A DNA stretch of 64,000 nt, taken from Nocardiopsis sp. JB363. GTDB taxonomy: Bacteria; Actinomycetota; Actinomycetes; Streptosporangiales; Streptosporangiaceae. Position 1 is the stretch's first letter. The number at the start of each line of letters is the position of its first letter. The stretch is taken from positions 36,987-100,986 of the forward strand of contig NZ_FRFF01000053.1 in the NCBI RefSeq assembly GCF_900143625.1. The letters run 5' to 3'. The notes beneath the pieces were generated by a model. The model ran no database searches. It worked only from the letters and a program-made list of their open reading frames with translations, and was not told the origin of the DNA. A program made the position numbers and the translations under genes. Shown piece by piece: positions 1-9,848 of the stretch.

Positions 1-3000
1 AGATGGGAGCGCAGGGCGTCCGACCCCGACTTCCTCGACGTGCGGGTCGGATACGGCACACGGCCGCTGGCTCGCAGACTGAAGCTCAAGGTGGACACCT
101 CCTCTCCCCTCATCGTCTACGACCCCGTCTGCCAAGGCGCCGCCGACCAGATCATCGAGCTCTACGGCGACGTCCCCGAGATGCCCTTGGTCGTGCCGCT
201 CCGACGGCACGGCGTAATCTCGATCAACGGAGACCGGGAGGCGGGACGCGGTCTCGTCCGAGCGATGATCTCCCAGCTCTCGGTCTTCCATTCCCCACAC
301 GACCTGCGCATCGGTGTGGTCCGCGATCAGAAGCTCCGTGAGCGGTGGGAGTGGACGAAGTGGTTGCCGCACAACACCTTCGACGACGCCACGGACGGGC
401 CGATGCCCGCCCGCTTCGTCTCGGACAACACCGTGCAGGTCGCGGAACTCCTCACGGACGAGATCGAACGGCGCACCGTCGACCTGCAACGTCGCCGCGG
501 TAAGCCCCCCGGCCCCGGAACGCAGCGGCTCGTGGTCGTCTTGGACGGCGAATACCAGTCCACCCTCTCCGGCCTCCAGGCCGAACCCCCCGTCACCAAC
601 CTGGCCGACCTCGGGATCCACGTCATCATCCTGTCCTCGGAGCGACGCGAGGAACCCGACTCCGTGGAACTGCGGCTCCTGATCGAGGCCGACGGCACCC
701 TTCGTGAGGACACCGAGGGCATCAAGCCCGACCCGGCCTCCGCCTACGTGCCCCTCGACGGCAAGGCCGACAACGCCGGTGTCGCCCAACTGACCACCCT
801 GTCCCGCCTTCTGGCTCCCTACGGCATCGCGGTGACCGACGGCGACGACGCCATGCACGAGACCGTCGGGCTGCCGGAGATCCTCGGGGTTCCCGACGTC
901 GCCGCGCTGGACACCCGGCGTACCTGGCGCAAACGCTCCACCGGCGACTACCTGCGCGTTCCCATCGGTGTGGGCCCGAGCGGCAACACCGTCCTGCTGG
1001 ACCTGAAGGAATCGGCCTTCGGCGGCATGGGCCCGCACGGCCTGGTCGTCGGTGCCACCGGTTCCGGTAAGTCGGAGATGCTGCGCACCATGGTGGCCTC
1101 TTTGGTCATCAACCACTCACCGGAGAACCTGGCCCTGCTGCTGGTCGACTTCAAGGGCGGCGCGACCTTCGCCGACACCGACCGGTTGCCGCACAGCGCC
1201 GGGCTGATCACCAACCTCGCCGACGATGACGGGCTGGTCATCCGGTTCCGTGAGGCGACCTTCGGTGAACTGGTACGACGGCAGCAGATCCTGAAGAACG
1301 CCGGCAACCTGCCCAACCTGCACGCCTACGAAGCGGCTCGGGAGAACGATCCCGACCTGGAACCGCTGCCGCACCTGCTCATCATCATCGACGAGTTCTC
1401 CGAGCTGCTGACCGCCCACCCCGACTTCGCCGAGTTGTTCGTCGCGATCGGACGGATCGGACGGTCCATCGGCGTGCACCTCCTGCTCGCCACCCAGCGC
1501 CTGGAGTCGGGCAAGATCAAGGGGCTGGAATCCCACCTGTCCTACCGGGTGGGTCTGCGGACGTTCTCCGAGGCGGAGAGCCGTGAGGCGATCGGTGTCG
1601 GCGACGCCTACCACCTGCCCCCGGAACCCGGTTCGGGTTACCTGAAGGTCGACACCTCCGTCTTCGAACGGTTCAAGGCCGCCATGGTGTCCCAGCCCTA
1701 CGAGCCACCGGCCAAGGAGGAGAAGACCGAGCACGACCCGGTCCTGCCGTTGCTGTCCTACAACGGCCTGAACAAGGTGACGGGCGCGGGATCGCTGGTG
1801 GAGTCACTGGTGGACTCGATCAAGGCGAAGGCCGACGAGAAGCCCAAGCAGGCCAAGCGCACCACCCTGCAGGTGACCGTGGACCGGTTGGTGGCCTCGG
1901 GCGCCGACCCCGTACGCCCCGTCTGGCTGCCTCCCCTCCCGGAGATGCTGACGTTCGACACCGTCCTGGCCGACCTCGGCGAAGGGGACGACATCGAGGG
2001 CGCGGGAACCGAGCCGGACGCGGCCGAGGCCAAGGCCGTCTTCGGACTGACCGACATCCCGCGCGAACAACGCGTGGTGCCCGCCGAACTGGACTTCACC
2101 GGTGGAGAGGGCAACATCGTCGTCCTGGGCGGGCCCCAGTCCGGTAAGTCCACCCTGCTGCGGACCATCATCACCAGTCTGGCCTGGCGGTACCCGCCGG
2201 GCCGTGTGGCGGTCTACGCGATCGACTTCGGCGGCGGCGCGCTCCAGGCGATGGACGAGCTGCCGCACGTCGCGGGTGTCGCCGGTCGCGCCGACCCGGA
2301 GAAGGTCCAGCGGGTCCTCACCGACGTGTCCGGGCACCTCGACCGCCGGCAACGCCTGTTCCGCAAGCACAAGCTCGACTCCCCCGCGGCCCTGCGTCAG
2401 GCCCGCGCGGAGGGCAAGGTGCCGGCCGGTATCGCGGGTGACCTGTTCCTGATGATCGACGGCTGGTCGGCCGTTCGGGACACCTTCGACGCCGCCGACG
2501 ACTACCTCATGGACATCGCGACGCGTGGTCCGTCCCTGGGGGTGCACACCATCCTGACGGGCGCGGCGTCCTCCCAGGTCCGTTCCCGGTTGCAGGCGCT
2601 CTTCGGCGGCAGGTTCGAGCTGCGCCTGAGCGACCCCATGGACTCCGGTATCGGCCGCAAGATCGCCGAGGACATCCCGAAGGACACCCCGGGCCGTGGC
2701 CTGTCCTCGGAGGAACACCACACCCACGTGGCGCTCCCCCGCGTGGATGGTTCCGCGAACGACGAGGACCTGACCGACGGCATCCAGGATCTGATCAAAC
2801 GGATCCGGGAACGCTGGCCGCAGAAGGCGGTCCAGGGCGTCCGTACCCTCCCCGAGCGCGTGGAGCTGGACGACCTGCTCAAGGGCCGCAGGACGGGCCG
2901 GAGCAGGTCCCGGGAACTGGTGCTGGGCATGGGCGAGAGCTCTCTGGCCCCGGCCGTCATGAACCTGGACCGGGACCCGCACCTGCTGGTGTTCGGAGAC

Positions 3001-3600
3001 CCGCAGACCGGGAAGTCCACCCTGGTGCGCGGGCTGGTCAAGCAGATCGTCCAGCGCCCGGCCAAGGAACTGGGCATCGTGATGGTCGACTTCCGCCGCT
3101 CGCACCTGGAACTGGTTCCGGAAGAGCACCTGTTGGCCTACTGCACGACCGCGGAACAGACCAAGGCGGTCGCCGACAACCTCGCCGGTTCCCTCCAGGA
3201 ACGCCTTCCGGGCCCGGACGTGACCCCCAAGCAGCTACGGGAACGCAGCTGGTGGCAGGGGCTCGACCTGTACATCATCGTGGACGACATGGACATGATC
3301 GCCTCGCGCAGCAACCCGCTGGCACCCCTGGCCAAGTTCATCCCGCAGGGCGCCGACCTGGGCCTGCACGTCATCGCCGCCCGCCGGACCGGCGGTACGG
3401 CACGCGCGATGTTCGAGCCGGTCTTGCAATCGCTGAGCGACATGGCGACCCCGGGTGTGCTGTTCTCCGGCGACCGTATGGAGGGACGCCTGGCCAACGG
3501 TGTGGCCTCCAAGCAGCTTCCGCAGGGCCGAGCGCAGCTGGCCCTACGCGGCAAGCGCCCCGACCTCGTCCAGGTCGGCTGGAGCGAACCCCCCGCGTAA
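1..3600 (+). CDS. eccC: Type VII secretion FtsK/SpoIIIE ATPase EccC (5' truncated by window edge)
   Basis: The frame is open from base 1 with no start, so the N-terminal membrane part lies outside the window; 1,199 residues are visible. Three P-loop ATPase domains follow in order, with Walker A motifs GATGSGKS (window residues 351-358), GGPQSGKS (710-717) and GDPQTGKS (999-1006). Walker B-like stretches LLIIIDEF, FLMIDGW and LYIIVDDMD follow in the respective domains. Three tandem FtsK domains are the known architecture of EccC, the membrane motor that recognises and drives WXG100 and related substrates through the ESX/T7SS pore. WXG100 genes lie about 6 kb downstream, which fits. All three P-loops look intact. 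The other ecc genes and mycP are presumably upstream of the window. Confidence 0.96.
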   Translation, partial: RWERRASDPDFLDVRVGYGTRPLARRLKLKVDTSSPLIVYDPVCQGAADQIIELYGDVPEMPLVVPLRRHGVISINGDREAGRGLVRAMISQLSVFHSPHDLRIGVVRDQKLRERWEWTKWLPHNTFDDATDGPMPARFVSDNTVQVAELLTDEIERRTVDLQRRRGKPPGPGTQRLVVVLDGEYQSTLSGLQAEPPVTNLADLGIHVIILSSERREEPDSVELRLLIEADGTLREDTEGIKPDPASAYVPLDGKADNAGVAQLTTLSRLLAPYGIAVTDGDDAMHETVGLPEILGVPDVAALDTRRTWRKRSTGDYLRVPIGVGPSGNTVLLDLKESAFGGMGPHGLVVGATGSGKSEMLRTMVASLVINHSPENLALLLVDFKGGATFADTDRLPHSAGLITNLADDDGLVIRFREATFGELVRRQQILKNAGNLPNLHAYEAARENDPDLEPLPHLLIIIDEFSELLTAHPDFAELFVAIGRIGRSIGVHLLLATQRLESGKIKGLESHLSYRVGLRTFSEAESREAIGVGDAYHLPPEPGSGYLKVDTSVFERFKAAMVSQPYEPPAKEEKTEHDPVLPLLSYNGLNKVTGAGSLVESLVDSIKAKADEKPKQAKRTTLQVTVDRLVASGADPVRPVWLPPLPEMLTFDTVLADLGEGDDIEGAGTEPDAAEAKAVFGLTDIPREQRVVPAELDFTGGEGNIVVLGGPQSGKSTLLRTIITSLAWRYPPGRVAVYAIDFGGGALQAMDELPHVAGVAGRADPEKVQRVLTDVSGHLDRRQRLFRKHKLDSPAALRQARAEGKVPAGIAGDLFLMIDGWSAVRDTFDAADDYLMDIATRGPSLGVHTILTGAASSQVRSRLQALFGGRFELRLSDPMDSGIGRKIAEDIPKDTPGRGLSSEEHHTHVALPRVDGSANDEDLTDGIQDLIKRIRERWPQKAVQGVRTLPERVELDDLLKGRRTGRSRSRELVLGMGESSLAPAVMNLDRDPHLLVFGDPQTGKSTLVRGLVKQIVQRPAKELGIVMVDFRRSHLELVPEEHLLAYCTTAEQTKAVADNLAGSLQERLPGPDVTPKQLRERSWWQGLDLYIIVDDMDMIASRSNPLAPLAKFIPQGADLGLHVIAARRTGGTARAMFEPVLQSLSDMATPGVLFSGDRMEGRLANGVASKQLPQGRAQLALRGKRPDLVQVGWSEPPA

Positions 3601-3708
3601 CCACACCCGCGCGGAAGAGGAACCGTTCATCGAGCAATGGCCGCACGCGGCCACCTCGGAACTCGGTCGGGTCGAGCCTTGGAAACCCGTCGTGACACGG
3701 GCGAGAGC

Positions 3709-5493
3709 TCACCTGACCGTTACGGCGGACGTGACCAGGTTCGACTCGACCGAGTAGACGACGACTGCACCCGGGACCACGCGAATACCGGCCCCTTCGT
3801 CCTCGGCGAGAGGCCGATCCAACACATCCTCGATGGTGTGCGGAGTGGACCCGTCCCAGGGGTACACCATCAGGTCGACCGACCGTTCACCGCTCTCGGG
3901 CCATTCGACCGAGTAGAGCACCTCGTCCGTGGTGACGATCCGCCGGTGCCCGTCCGTCGGGGGGAGCTCCAGCGTGTGCTCAGGCGACCCGTAGGCGTCG
4001 GTGAGCGTGAGGGCCTGATCCGACCCCAGAAGCGCACCATTGCCGAGCACACTCTTCCAAAGTTCCCCTTCCCCCGGCTCGCCGCTCAGACGGAAATCTC
4101 CCCAGTCCCCCGAAGCGACCTCCTCACCCGTCGCGGCGTCGATGGTGGAATACCGCCGTGGAGAACGATCTCCCTGGTCCTCCCGATAGGCCACGAGTAC
4201 GTAGAGCAGGGAACCATCCGTGGACGCGGTGACCTCACCACCCAGGTAGCCATCCGCCGGGATCTCGTGGGTCCACATCAGCTCACCCGTCACCGAGGCG
4301 AACGCGAACACCTGGGGAACGCGCCGTCGCGAATCGCCGCTCCCTTCGAAACAGCTCATCTGAACGAACACGTGATCGCCGGTCACCTCGCGATCCACCA
4401 CGATGTTCGACGCGGACTCATCGAGCGTGCACTCAGAGGAATCGGCGAGGGACCAAAGGAGGGCCCCGGAAGAGGCCCCGTACACCTCCAACGGCACGTC
4501 CTCCTCGTTCCGCACCACGACGCTCTCCCCATCGAGGGGCTCCGCTGCGTCGGCGTCGTGGCTATCGGGGGATGCCTCGCTCTTCAAGAGCCCCTGCCTG
4601 TCCTTCGTCCGGTGAAGGATCCGCCCGGTCCCCACGTCAAGCGTGACCCGGGCCGTATCGGGAGAGGGATCGTCATCGCGCGAAGGCATGTACGCCTCCA
4701 TCACGATGGAGCCCATGTCCGGCGTGATCACGGACCGCGTGACCGAACCGGGAAGGCGGTAGCGCCACAACTCGTTCCCGGTGACCGGATCCACCACCAT
4801 CACGCCGTCGTCGAGCTTCAGCAGAACCCCGGACGCGACCGCCTGCAATCCGATCACCGAGCCGTCGGGGAGGTCCAGAGTCCGGTCGATGTCCTCGACG
4901 AACGCAGGAATCTCAAGATCAGGATGCTCTACTTCCGTGGTGAGATGCTCTGCCGCTGGTTGAGGAGAGCGGACCACGTCCTCGGCCACCGCACCCGCCC
5001 CGGCAGAGAACACCAGGATGATCGCCAGCCCCAAGGACAACGCCGGCCCCGACCCGGGGACACCGTTCTCTCTGTGGTCGAGCACGATCATGACCACCGC
5101 GACGATCCCCTGGAGACCACTCACCACGACGGTGACCACAGCGGTCGCCAGTAGAAAGTAGCGCTCCCCAGGGAAGAGTTCGACCTCGGAGTACCCGCTC
5201 ACGAAGGAGAACGCCATGGCCGCGACCAGGACACCCGCTCCGGTGGCTGCCCAAAGGAACACCGACCTCACCGTCGAGGCCTCGTTTTCCTTGGCCCGCA
5301 CATCCCAGGACCAGTGGACCAAGAGCAGAACCGTCGCCGTCAAGGGCCCGTAGAGCACATACGAAGGAACCGACGACTGAGGTGTCCCAGACCAGGCGAG
5401 AACGGCCTGTGAGAGAAGGGGCAGGAAGCCGATCAGGCCTCCGACCAGCAGCAGATGCCTTCGCAGCGCCTTCATGGTGCCGACGAGTGACAT
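3709..5493 (-). CDS. Membrane-anchored PQQ-like beta-propeller protein
   Basis: 594 aa. The N-terminal ~175 residues hold about five hydrophobic segments (near residues 13-33, 43-62, 78-98, 110-140 and 155-178), followed by a long hydrophilic domain with propeller-blade motifs such as DPVTGNELWRY, DVGTGRILH and ATGEEVASGDW, typical of PQQ_2 repeats. The start at 5493 is preceded by GAGAGG about 8 nt upstream. The propeller domain is probably outside the membrane. It is convergent with eccC and is a paralogue of the propeller proteins at 35620 and 37097 (shared GNELWRY/GDELWRY blade wording). Role unknown; its position suggests an accessory of the T7SS cargo genes. Base composition is lower in GC than the eccC side. 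Confidence 0.85.
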   Translation of the reverse strand: MSLVGTMKALRRHLLLVGGLIGFLPLLSQAVLAWSGTPQSSVPSYVLYGPLTATVLLLVHWSWDVRAKENEASTVRSVFLWAATGAGVLVAAMAFSFVSGYSEVELFPGERYFLLATAVVTVVVSGLQGIVAVVMIVLDHRENGVPGSGPALSLGLAIILVFSAGAGAVAEDVVRSPQPAAEHLTTEVEHPDLEIPAFVEDIDRTLDLPDGSVIGLQAVASGVLLKLDDGVMVVDPVTGNELWRYRLPGSVTRSVITPDMGSIVMEAYMPSRDDDPSPDTARVTLDVGTGRILHRTKDRQGLLKSEASPDSHDADAAEPLDGESVVVRNEEDVPLEVYGASSGALLWSLADSSECTLDESASNIVVDREVTGDHVFVQMSCFEGSGDSRRRVPQVFAFASVTGELMWTHEIPADGYLGGEVTASTDGSLLYVLVAYREDQGDRSPRRYSTIDAATGEEVASGDWGDFRLSGEPGEGELWKSVLGNGALLGSDQALTLTDAYGSPEHTLELPPTDGHRRIVTTDEVLYSVEWPESGERSVDLMVYPWDGSTPHTIEDVLDRPLAEDEGAGIRVVPGAVVVYSVESNLVTSAVTVR

Positions 5494-5558
5494 GCATAAA
5501 GCCTCTCTGCAACAGGAGATTCACTATACGTCTGCGCAAATCTTTGACTCATCAGGAT

Positions 5559-5708
5559 TCAGCCGAGTTCCCCAGTACCACAGTCAACGTATTCGGCAAT
5601 ACTCTCCTCGTACTGCTCATTTGCCTCGAACAACTCCTCGTGCAATTCCATATAGTTCCGAACAAAGGAGACCACGTCCCGTTGAGCCACGGTCTCTGCG
5701 TCTTCCAT
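5559..5708 (-). pseudogene. C-terminal remnant of a lipoprotein paralogue (cf. gene at 9077)
   Basis: Read on the minus strand, this 49-codon frame ends in EYVDCGTGELG, nearly the same as the C-terminus DYVDCGTGEP of the lipoprotein at 9077-9586. The preceding helix (ESIAEYVDC against ASVADYVDC, and FVRNYMELHEELFEA against FVDAYIDEYEGTLDA) also aligns. An in-frame TAG lies five codons upstream of the ATG (5724-5726), and no signal peptide or lipobox can be found upstream. I read it as the tail of a deleted gene, downstream-oriented like the PQQ gene at 3709. A very short functional peptide cannot be excluded. Confidence 0.6.
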
Positions 5709-6022
5709 CTCGGCGAATGTCCGCTAAGGCGCCGGGAAACGGGAAACCATCGCGACCATATCCGGACACCGTCCGATACTTCTCCGCGAGGTGTATCACC
5801 GCCACCGCACCCACAGCCCTCCGCGCATGCGCTCTCACCCTGTGTACGGACGCCTCAGGAAGTACAGAACTCGTTACCCTTCTGTTCCCTTTGGTATGAA
5901 ACCCTCGTTCCTTTGCTGTCGTCGCACCAGGCGACCCTGACCTCGTCACTCCCCCCGAAGCGGCGTTAGCGGACACCGGTACCCGTCACCGGTGCGCACC
6001 CTCATGCGAAAGGAGTGCCCTC

Positions 6023-6349
6023 ATGACCAACGAGTCGGGCGCCAACCCGATCGAGGCGATGGAGGGCGGCGAGTACGCCGAGACCCTCGCCGCGGCGATG
6101 GCCGGGCTGGCCGACGCGTTCGACCTCCTCCTCGGAGACGCCGTGGGCGCCTGCGGCCACGACGACGTCAGGTCCGGGTTCAACAAGTTCCGAGAAGAGG
6201 CCGACCAGGCCCTCATCGACCTCCAGGAACACGGGCTCGCCCTGGCCAACAACATCCAGGCCGGCGCCGGTGAGGTCGCCCGGAACGACCTGGACAGTTC
6301 GGAAGGCTTCCACCCTTGGGAGTCCCACCGCGACCTCAACTTCGACTGA
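6023..6349 (+). CDS. Small WXG100-like T7SS-associated protein
   Basis: 108 aa, soluble, predicted mostly helical, no signal peptide. AAAGGAG stands 7 nt before the ATG. It lacks a clear WxG motif. Its C-terminal half (LANNIQAGAGEVARNDLDSS) matches IAGNTQAGAEEISRTDHESG of the protein at 32853, so the two are paralogues sitting at the same position, just before a large helical protein. Size and helical character fit the WXG100/ESAT-6-like class, whose members leave the cell as helical hairpin dimers through EccC-driven secretion. Export is inferred from the neighbourhood. It ends about 65 nt before the large downstream gene, probably the same transcript. Confidence 0.75.
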   Translation: MTNESGANPIEAMEGGEYAETLAAAMAGLADAFDLLLGDAVGACGHDDVRSGFNKFREEADQALIDLQEHGLALANNIQAGAGEVARNDLDSSEGFHPWESHRDLNFD

Positions 6350-6413
6350 ACCCCGTGGCCCCGCCCCAGCCCGAGTCCCCGTCCCGTACCCCGCTAGTTC
6401 TTCGCCTCTGAGG

Positions 6414-9026
6414 ATGACCGTGGCCACCATCGCCCTCGTTTTCTACCCCCGTGATTTCTACGGACGCTCGGACGATCTGTACGAATGCGCGACGGATCTG
6501 GAGATCCTCAACGCCCGTGTGCTCGGTCGTGCCGACGACCTCGGGGGGAGCTACGACTCCGCCTCGCACCAGTTCACCGACCTCATCGCCTGGAACATCC
6601 AAGGGCATTCCGAGGAGGACATCCAGAAGTGGCGGGACGCCGCGGTCTCGGTCAGTTACGCCGCTTCGGTCGCCGAGAAGTGGGCGGACACCGTCAAGTC
6701 CTTCGATGACGAGCGCGAGGCCCAGCTCACCACCTGGCAGACCAGCAAGGGTGAGAAGGAGGGCGCCATCCCCTCCAAGTACCAGGGCGACCGGATCACC
6801 GAGTCCCACCCCCAGGCCGACGGGTTCCTCTGGACGGACTGGGGCGCCGGCGACGAGAAGAAGTGTCGCGACCTGTACGACGAGCTCTCCACCGTGCGTG
6901 AGGGCCTCATCGAGCGCGAGCAGACCAACTGGAACACCCTCCAGGACACCGCCGAAGACGTCCGGAGCATGCTCGAAGAGGGGCCGACCCCGGAGAACGT
7001 CTCCAAACTCATCGAGTCCGGCAACGCCGGCTTCGGGTTCCTCAGCCTCGATCCGTCGCGTTACTCCGACCTTCTCGAAAACGTCGAGCTCACCCCGGAG
7101 AACGCCGAGGAGTACGCCGAGGAGCTCCAGGCCTACTGGTCCGGCGACAAGCCCCTGGACGACCGTTACAACGAGCTCATGCTCGTGATGGCGATGATGG
7201 GGTCGAACGCCCGCAGTCACCAACAGAACGGGACCCAGTTCGAGTCGGAGGAGATCGAGTTCCTGGAGGAGTTCTACCGGCAGTTGGAGGAGCCCTACGT
7301 CCGTGACGGCGCGGGCGCGGGCATCATGGCCTACCCCGATGTCATGGCGGAGTCCGGTATGAGCGCCGAGGAGCGTGAGCAGGCCCTCGGCGCACTCGGC
7401 GACGGCCTACTCGCGCTGTCGGATCCGCGTATCGGCGGTGGCTACGAGAACCTGCCGCAGAGCTTCCGGTACGCGGTCGAGGGTCCGTGGATCAACCCCG
7501 ACGCGGAGGGCAAGATCTCCGCCGGCCCCGCCGGGCTGGGCATGGACATGAAGGCGCTCTCCGCCTTCATGGAGCACACCGACGAGAATCTGGAGGCCGG
7601 TTACGGCCTGTCCACCAACCTCCACCTGAGCACCGGCGCCTTCCTCGACGCCTGGGGCGGCGAGGTCCACGACTCCGACGGCGTGCTGCCCGACTCCGAG
7701 CAGGTCTCGCACATGGTCGACGTGGCCTCCCGGAACAAGGACTCCAACTACTACATCCTCACCGGGGATCACCTCAACGAGGAGCCGGGCGTCCCCTACG
7801 GCGACGAAGAGCTGCGCACGCAGGCCCTAGAAGGCACCCTCACCTTCGAGTGGCACGACGACGGGCACACCGCGCGACAGCTCACGGACTGGTTGGCGGA
7901 GGACGTGCACAGCGAGGACCCGGAGGTGAGCGGGCGCGCGGGCGACGCCTTCACCGGGTTCATGGAGACCATCACCGACCCGGACATGCACGACGCCCTC
8001 GTCAACACCGGGGTCAGTGTCACCGAGGGGGACAACGAATACTCCGACGCCTCCTTCACCCAGTTCAACGGTGGGCTCGCCGACAGCCTCGCCGACATCT
8101 TCGACGCGCACATCTACAGCTTCGCCGACAGCGACGTCTTCGATGGGAAAGAACCGGTCACTGGTATCGGGGACTTCGACCCGGAAACGAACTTCGTGCG
8201 TATGGGGCCGGAGGAGCGGGCCATGTACATGCAGTTGCTCTCCGGCAACGATGAGAGCGCCGGACGCGTGGCCAACTCCATCGACATCTATCAGCAGATC
8301 GAATCCGCCGCGTACTTCGAGCACGGCCAGGACGAAGAGGCGTCACGAGGTTCCGGCCAGCTCCAGGCCCTCTTCGAGGAGGGGCTGAAGAGGGACTCGG
8401 CCGACCGGTCGGCCGACCTCGACGAGCAGATCGAGCGACAGGAACAGATCACCGAGTTCGTGGTGTCCGAGGCCGGGAGCCTGTCCGAGAAGATCCCCGT
8501 CATCGGCCTGGGAATTTCGAAGGGGATGGAACTGGCCTCGGACGACATCGTGGGCGCGATCATCGACGGTGAGTATGACGTGTCCCCACGCCACCCGACC
8601 TTCACCGGGGCCGAGTTCATCGAACGCAACTATCGAGTCGAGGGCTTGGACTACCTCGCGCAACACTCTCCCGAGACCCTCAACAGTGTCGTCAGGCCCG
8701 ACGACATCCAGACCTTGGTCGATGGTGGAGCGATCACCATCGAGCGGGACGGCGAACCGGTCACCTCCGAGGACTTGGGCGACGACTTCGTCTTCGACGA
8801 CGGCATCACTATCGACGTCCAGAAGAACCCCGCTGAATGGACTGACAACCAAGACCGCGCTCTCGACGGTATGGACACCGCGATCAGCAACATCATGGAC
8901 GACGTGGAGATCACCACCACCGACGGTCGTACCCACACCGGGGACAAACGTGTTCAGGACATCGTCGGCCAGTACGAGAACGCGTACAACGACACTCGTG
9001 GCTACTTCGACGACCAGGGGGAGTGA
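6414..9026 (+). CDS. Large helical T7SS-associated protein (TPR-repeat-region/DUF6571-like), unknown function
   Basis: 870 aa from ATG 6414; GTG at 6420 is an alternative with better spacing from the TGAGG at 6409-6413. No signal peptide or membrane segment. The protein is acidic and mainly helical, with an N-terminal coiled region (residues ~10-170) and a C-terminal stretch around ~690-720 (EKIPVIGLGISKGMELA). It is paralogous to the broken gene at 33210-35581: both share an N-terminal FTDLI segment, a METITDPDM/VETITTPEM motif and a TFEWHDDG/TFDWNDDG motif. I recall similar actinobacterial proteins being labelled 'TPR repeat region-containing' or DUF6571, but I cannot verify that here. The context (EccC, WXG100 proteins) suggests a T7SS substrate or partner. 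The downstream lipoprotein gene follows almost immediately. Confidence 0.8.
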   Translation: MTVATIALVFYPRDFYGRSDDLYECATDLEILNARVLGRADDLGGSYDSASHQFTDLIAWNIQGHSEEDIQKWRDAAVSVSYAASVAEKWADTVKSFDDEREAQLTTWQTSKGEKEGAIPSKYQGDRITESHPQADGFLWTDWGAGDEKKCRDLYDELSTVREGLIEREQTNWNTLQDTAEDVRSMLEEGPTPENVSKLIESGNAGFGFLSLDPSRYSDLLENVELTPENAEEYAEELQAYWSGDKPLDDRYNELMLVMAMMGSNARSHQQNGTQFESEEIEFLEEFYRQLEEPYVRDGAGAGIMAYPDVMAESGMSAEEREQALGALGDGLLALSDPRIGGGYENLPQSFRYAVEGPWINPDAEGKISAGPAGLGMDMKALSAFMEHTDENLEAGYGLSTNLHLSTGAFLDAWGGEVHDSDGVLPDSEQVSHMVDVASRNKDSNYYILTGDHLNEEPGVPYGDEELRTQALEGTLTFEWHDDGHTARQLTDWLAEDVHSEDPEVSGRAGDAFTGFMETITDPDMHDALVNTGVSVTEGDNEYSDASFTQFNGGLADSLADIFDAHIYSFADSDVFDGKEPVTGIGDFDPETNFVRMGPEERAMYMQLLSGNDESAGRVANSIDIYQQIESAAYFEHGQDEEASRGSGQLQALFEEGLKRDSADRSADLDEQIERQEQITEFVVSEAGSLSEKIPVIGLGISKGMELASDDIVGAIIDGEYDVSPRHPTFTGAEFIERNYRVEGLDYLAQHSPETLNSVVRPDDIQTLVDGGAITIERDGEPVTSEDLGDDFVFDDGITIDVQKNPAEWTDNQDRALDGMDTAISNIMDDVEITTTDGRTHTGDKRVQDIVGQYENAYNDTRGYFDDQGE

Positions 9027-9076
9027 CCGACGGCCTCCCCTGTGAACGACCGCCTCGACAGCACCTGGAGAATCCG

Positions 9077-9586
9077 TTGATCCGTCGTGAGGGCCGTGCG
9101 CCCGCCTTCCTCAGCATCGCCGTGTCGGCGAGTCTGGCCCTGACCGGCTGCTCGGCCTCCCAGTCCGAGGCCGGGCCGGACACCGATGACACCTCTGAGC
9201 ACATCTCGGCGTTCTGGGTCGAACGCCAGGTGCGGGTACTCACCCTGGATCGGATGTTCACCGAAGGCGACTCAGGCGAGGTCGTCGAGAACATCGGTGA
9301 CGAACGGGATCGGTTGTTCGAGTCCCGGGTCGTCCAGGAGGAGGGCGACGGGTACACCGTCGAACTCGACGAGGACGAGTGGGACACCACGATCAACCTC
9401 AGCCGGATCGACAGTGCGTTGAACGACGCCATGTACCACAACGAGGTCACCTGGTGCGGGGACGTCGTGACCGGTGAGGAGTTCGTCGACGCCTACATCG
9501 ACGAGTACGAGGGAACCCTCGACGCCCACGACGCCTACGAGGCGAGCGTCGCCGACTACGTCGACTGCGGGACCGGCGAACCGTGA
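9077..9586 (+). CDS. Small secreted lipoprotein of the T7SS cargo cassette
   Basis: 169 aa from TTG 9077, preceded by GGAGA about 6 nt upstream. The frame is open back to GTG 9023, which overlaps the previous stop as GTGA, but that start would put about 43 residues before the lipobox. The N-terminus has basic residues, a hydrophobic stretch and the lipobox LTGC, followed by an acidic linker, so a lipid-anchored extracytoplasmic protein is expected. The mature part is acidic and helical and ends DYVDCGTGEP. A decayed copy of this C-terminus lies at 5559-5708 on the other strand. Its coupling to the large protein suggests a dedicated partner, possibly an immunity or surface-retention factor; that is inference only. 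Confidence 0.78.
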   Translation: MIRREGRAPAFLSIAVSASLALTGCSASQSEAGPDTDDTSEHISAFWVERQVRVLTLDRMFTEGDSGEVVENIGDERDRLFESRVVQEEGDGYTVELDEDEWDTTINLSRIDSALNDAMYHNEVTWCGDVVTGEEFVDAYIDEYEGTLDAHDAYEASVADYVDCGTGEP

Positions 9587-9716
9587 ACATCCCCGAAGGC
9601 CCGGTGATCGGAACACGCCCCGAGTGGTCGGGGACGCCCACCGGAGGCCACCGGTTCGAACAGGGAAAGGAGGTAATTCCCACTCGATCACCAAAGTCAC
9701 GAAACGCACATATACA

Positions 9717-9746
9717 TTGACCGACAGGTCATACCCTGACTAATGT
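9717..9746 (+). promoter_or_regulatory. Candidate promoter for the WXG100 genes
   Basis: TTGACC (9717-9722) and TAATGT (9741-9746) are separated by 18 bp, close to the housekeeping sigma-70 consensus. They lie in the 262-bp gap before the WXG100 gene at 9849, leaving a leader of about 95 nt. Confidence 0.5.
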
Positions 9747-9848
9747 CCCTACTCGCCGTACCTCCCCTGATCCCGAGCCCCGGGCGAACACCCTGCTCAT
9801 GGAGGACGGGACGCACACTTCCCCATCAGCGATTTCGAAAGGGTTCGG

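Noticed and set aside
5617..5976. 119-codon minus-strand frame in the gap before the T7SS cargo genes
   Set aside because: Arg/Gly-rich, no family signal, and the neighbouring frame carries the recognisable lipoprotein tail instead.
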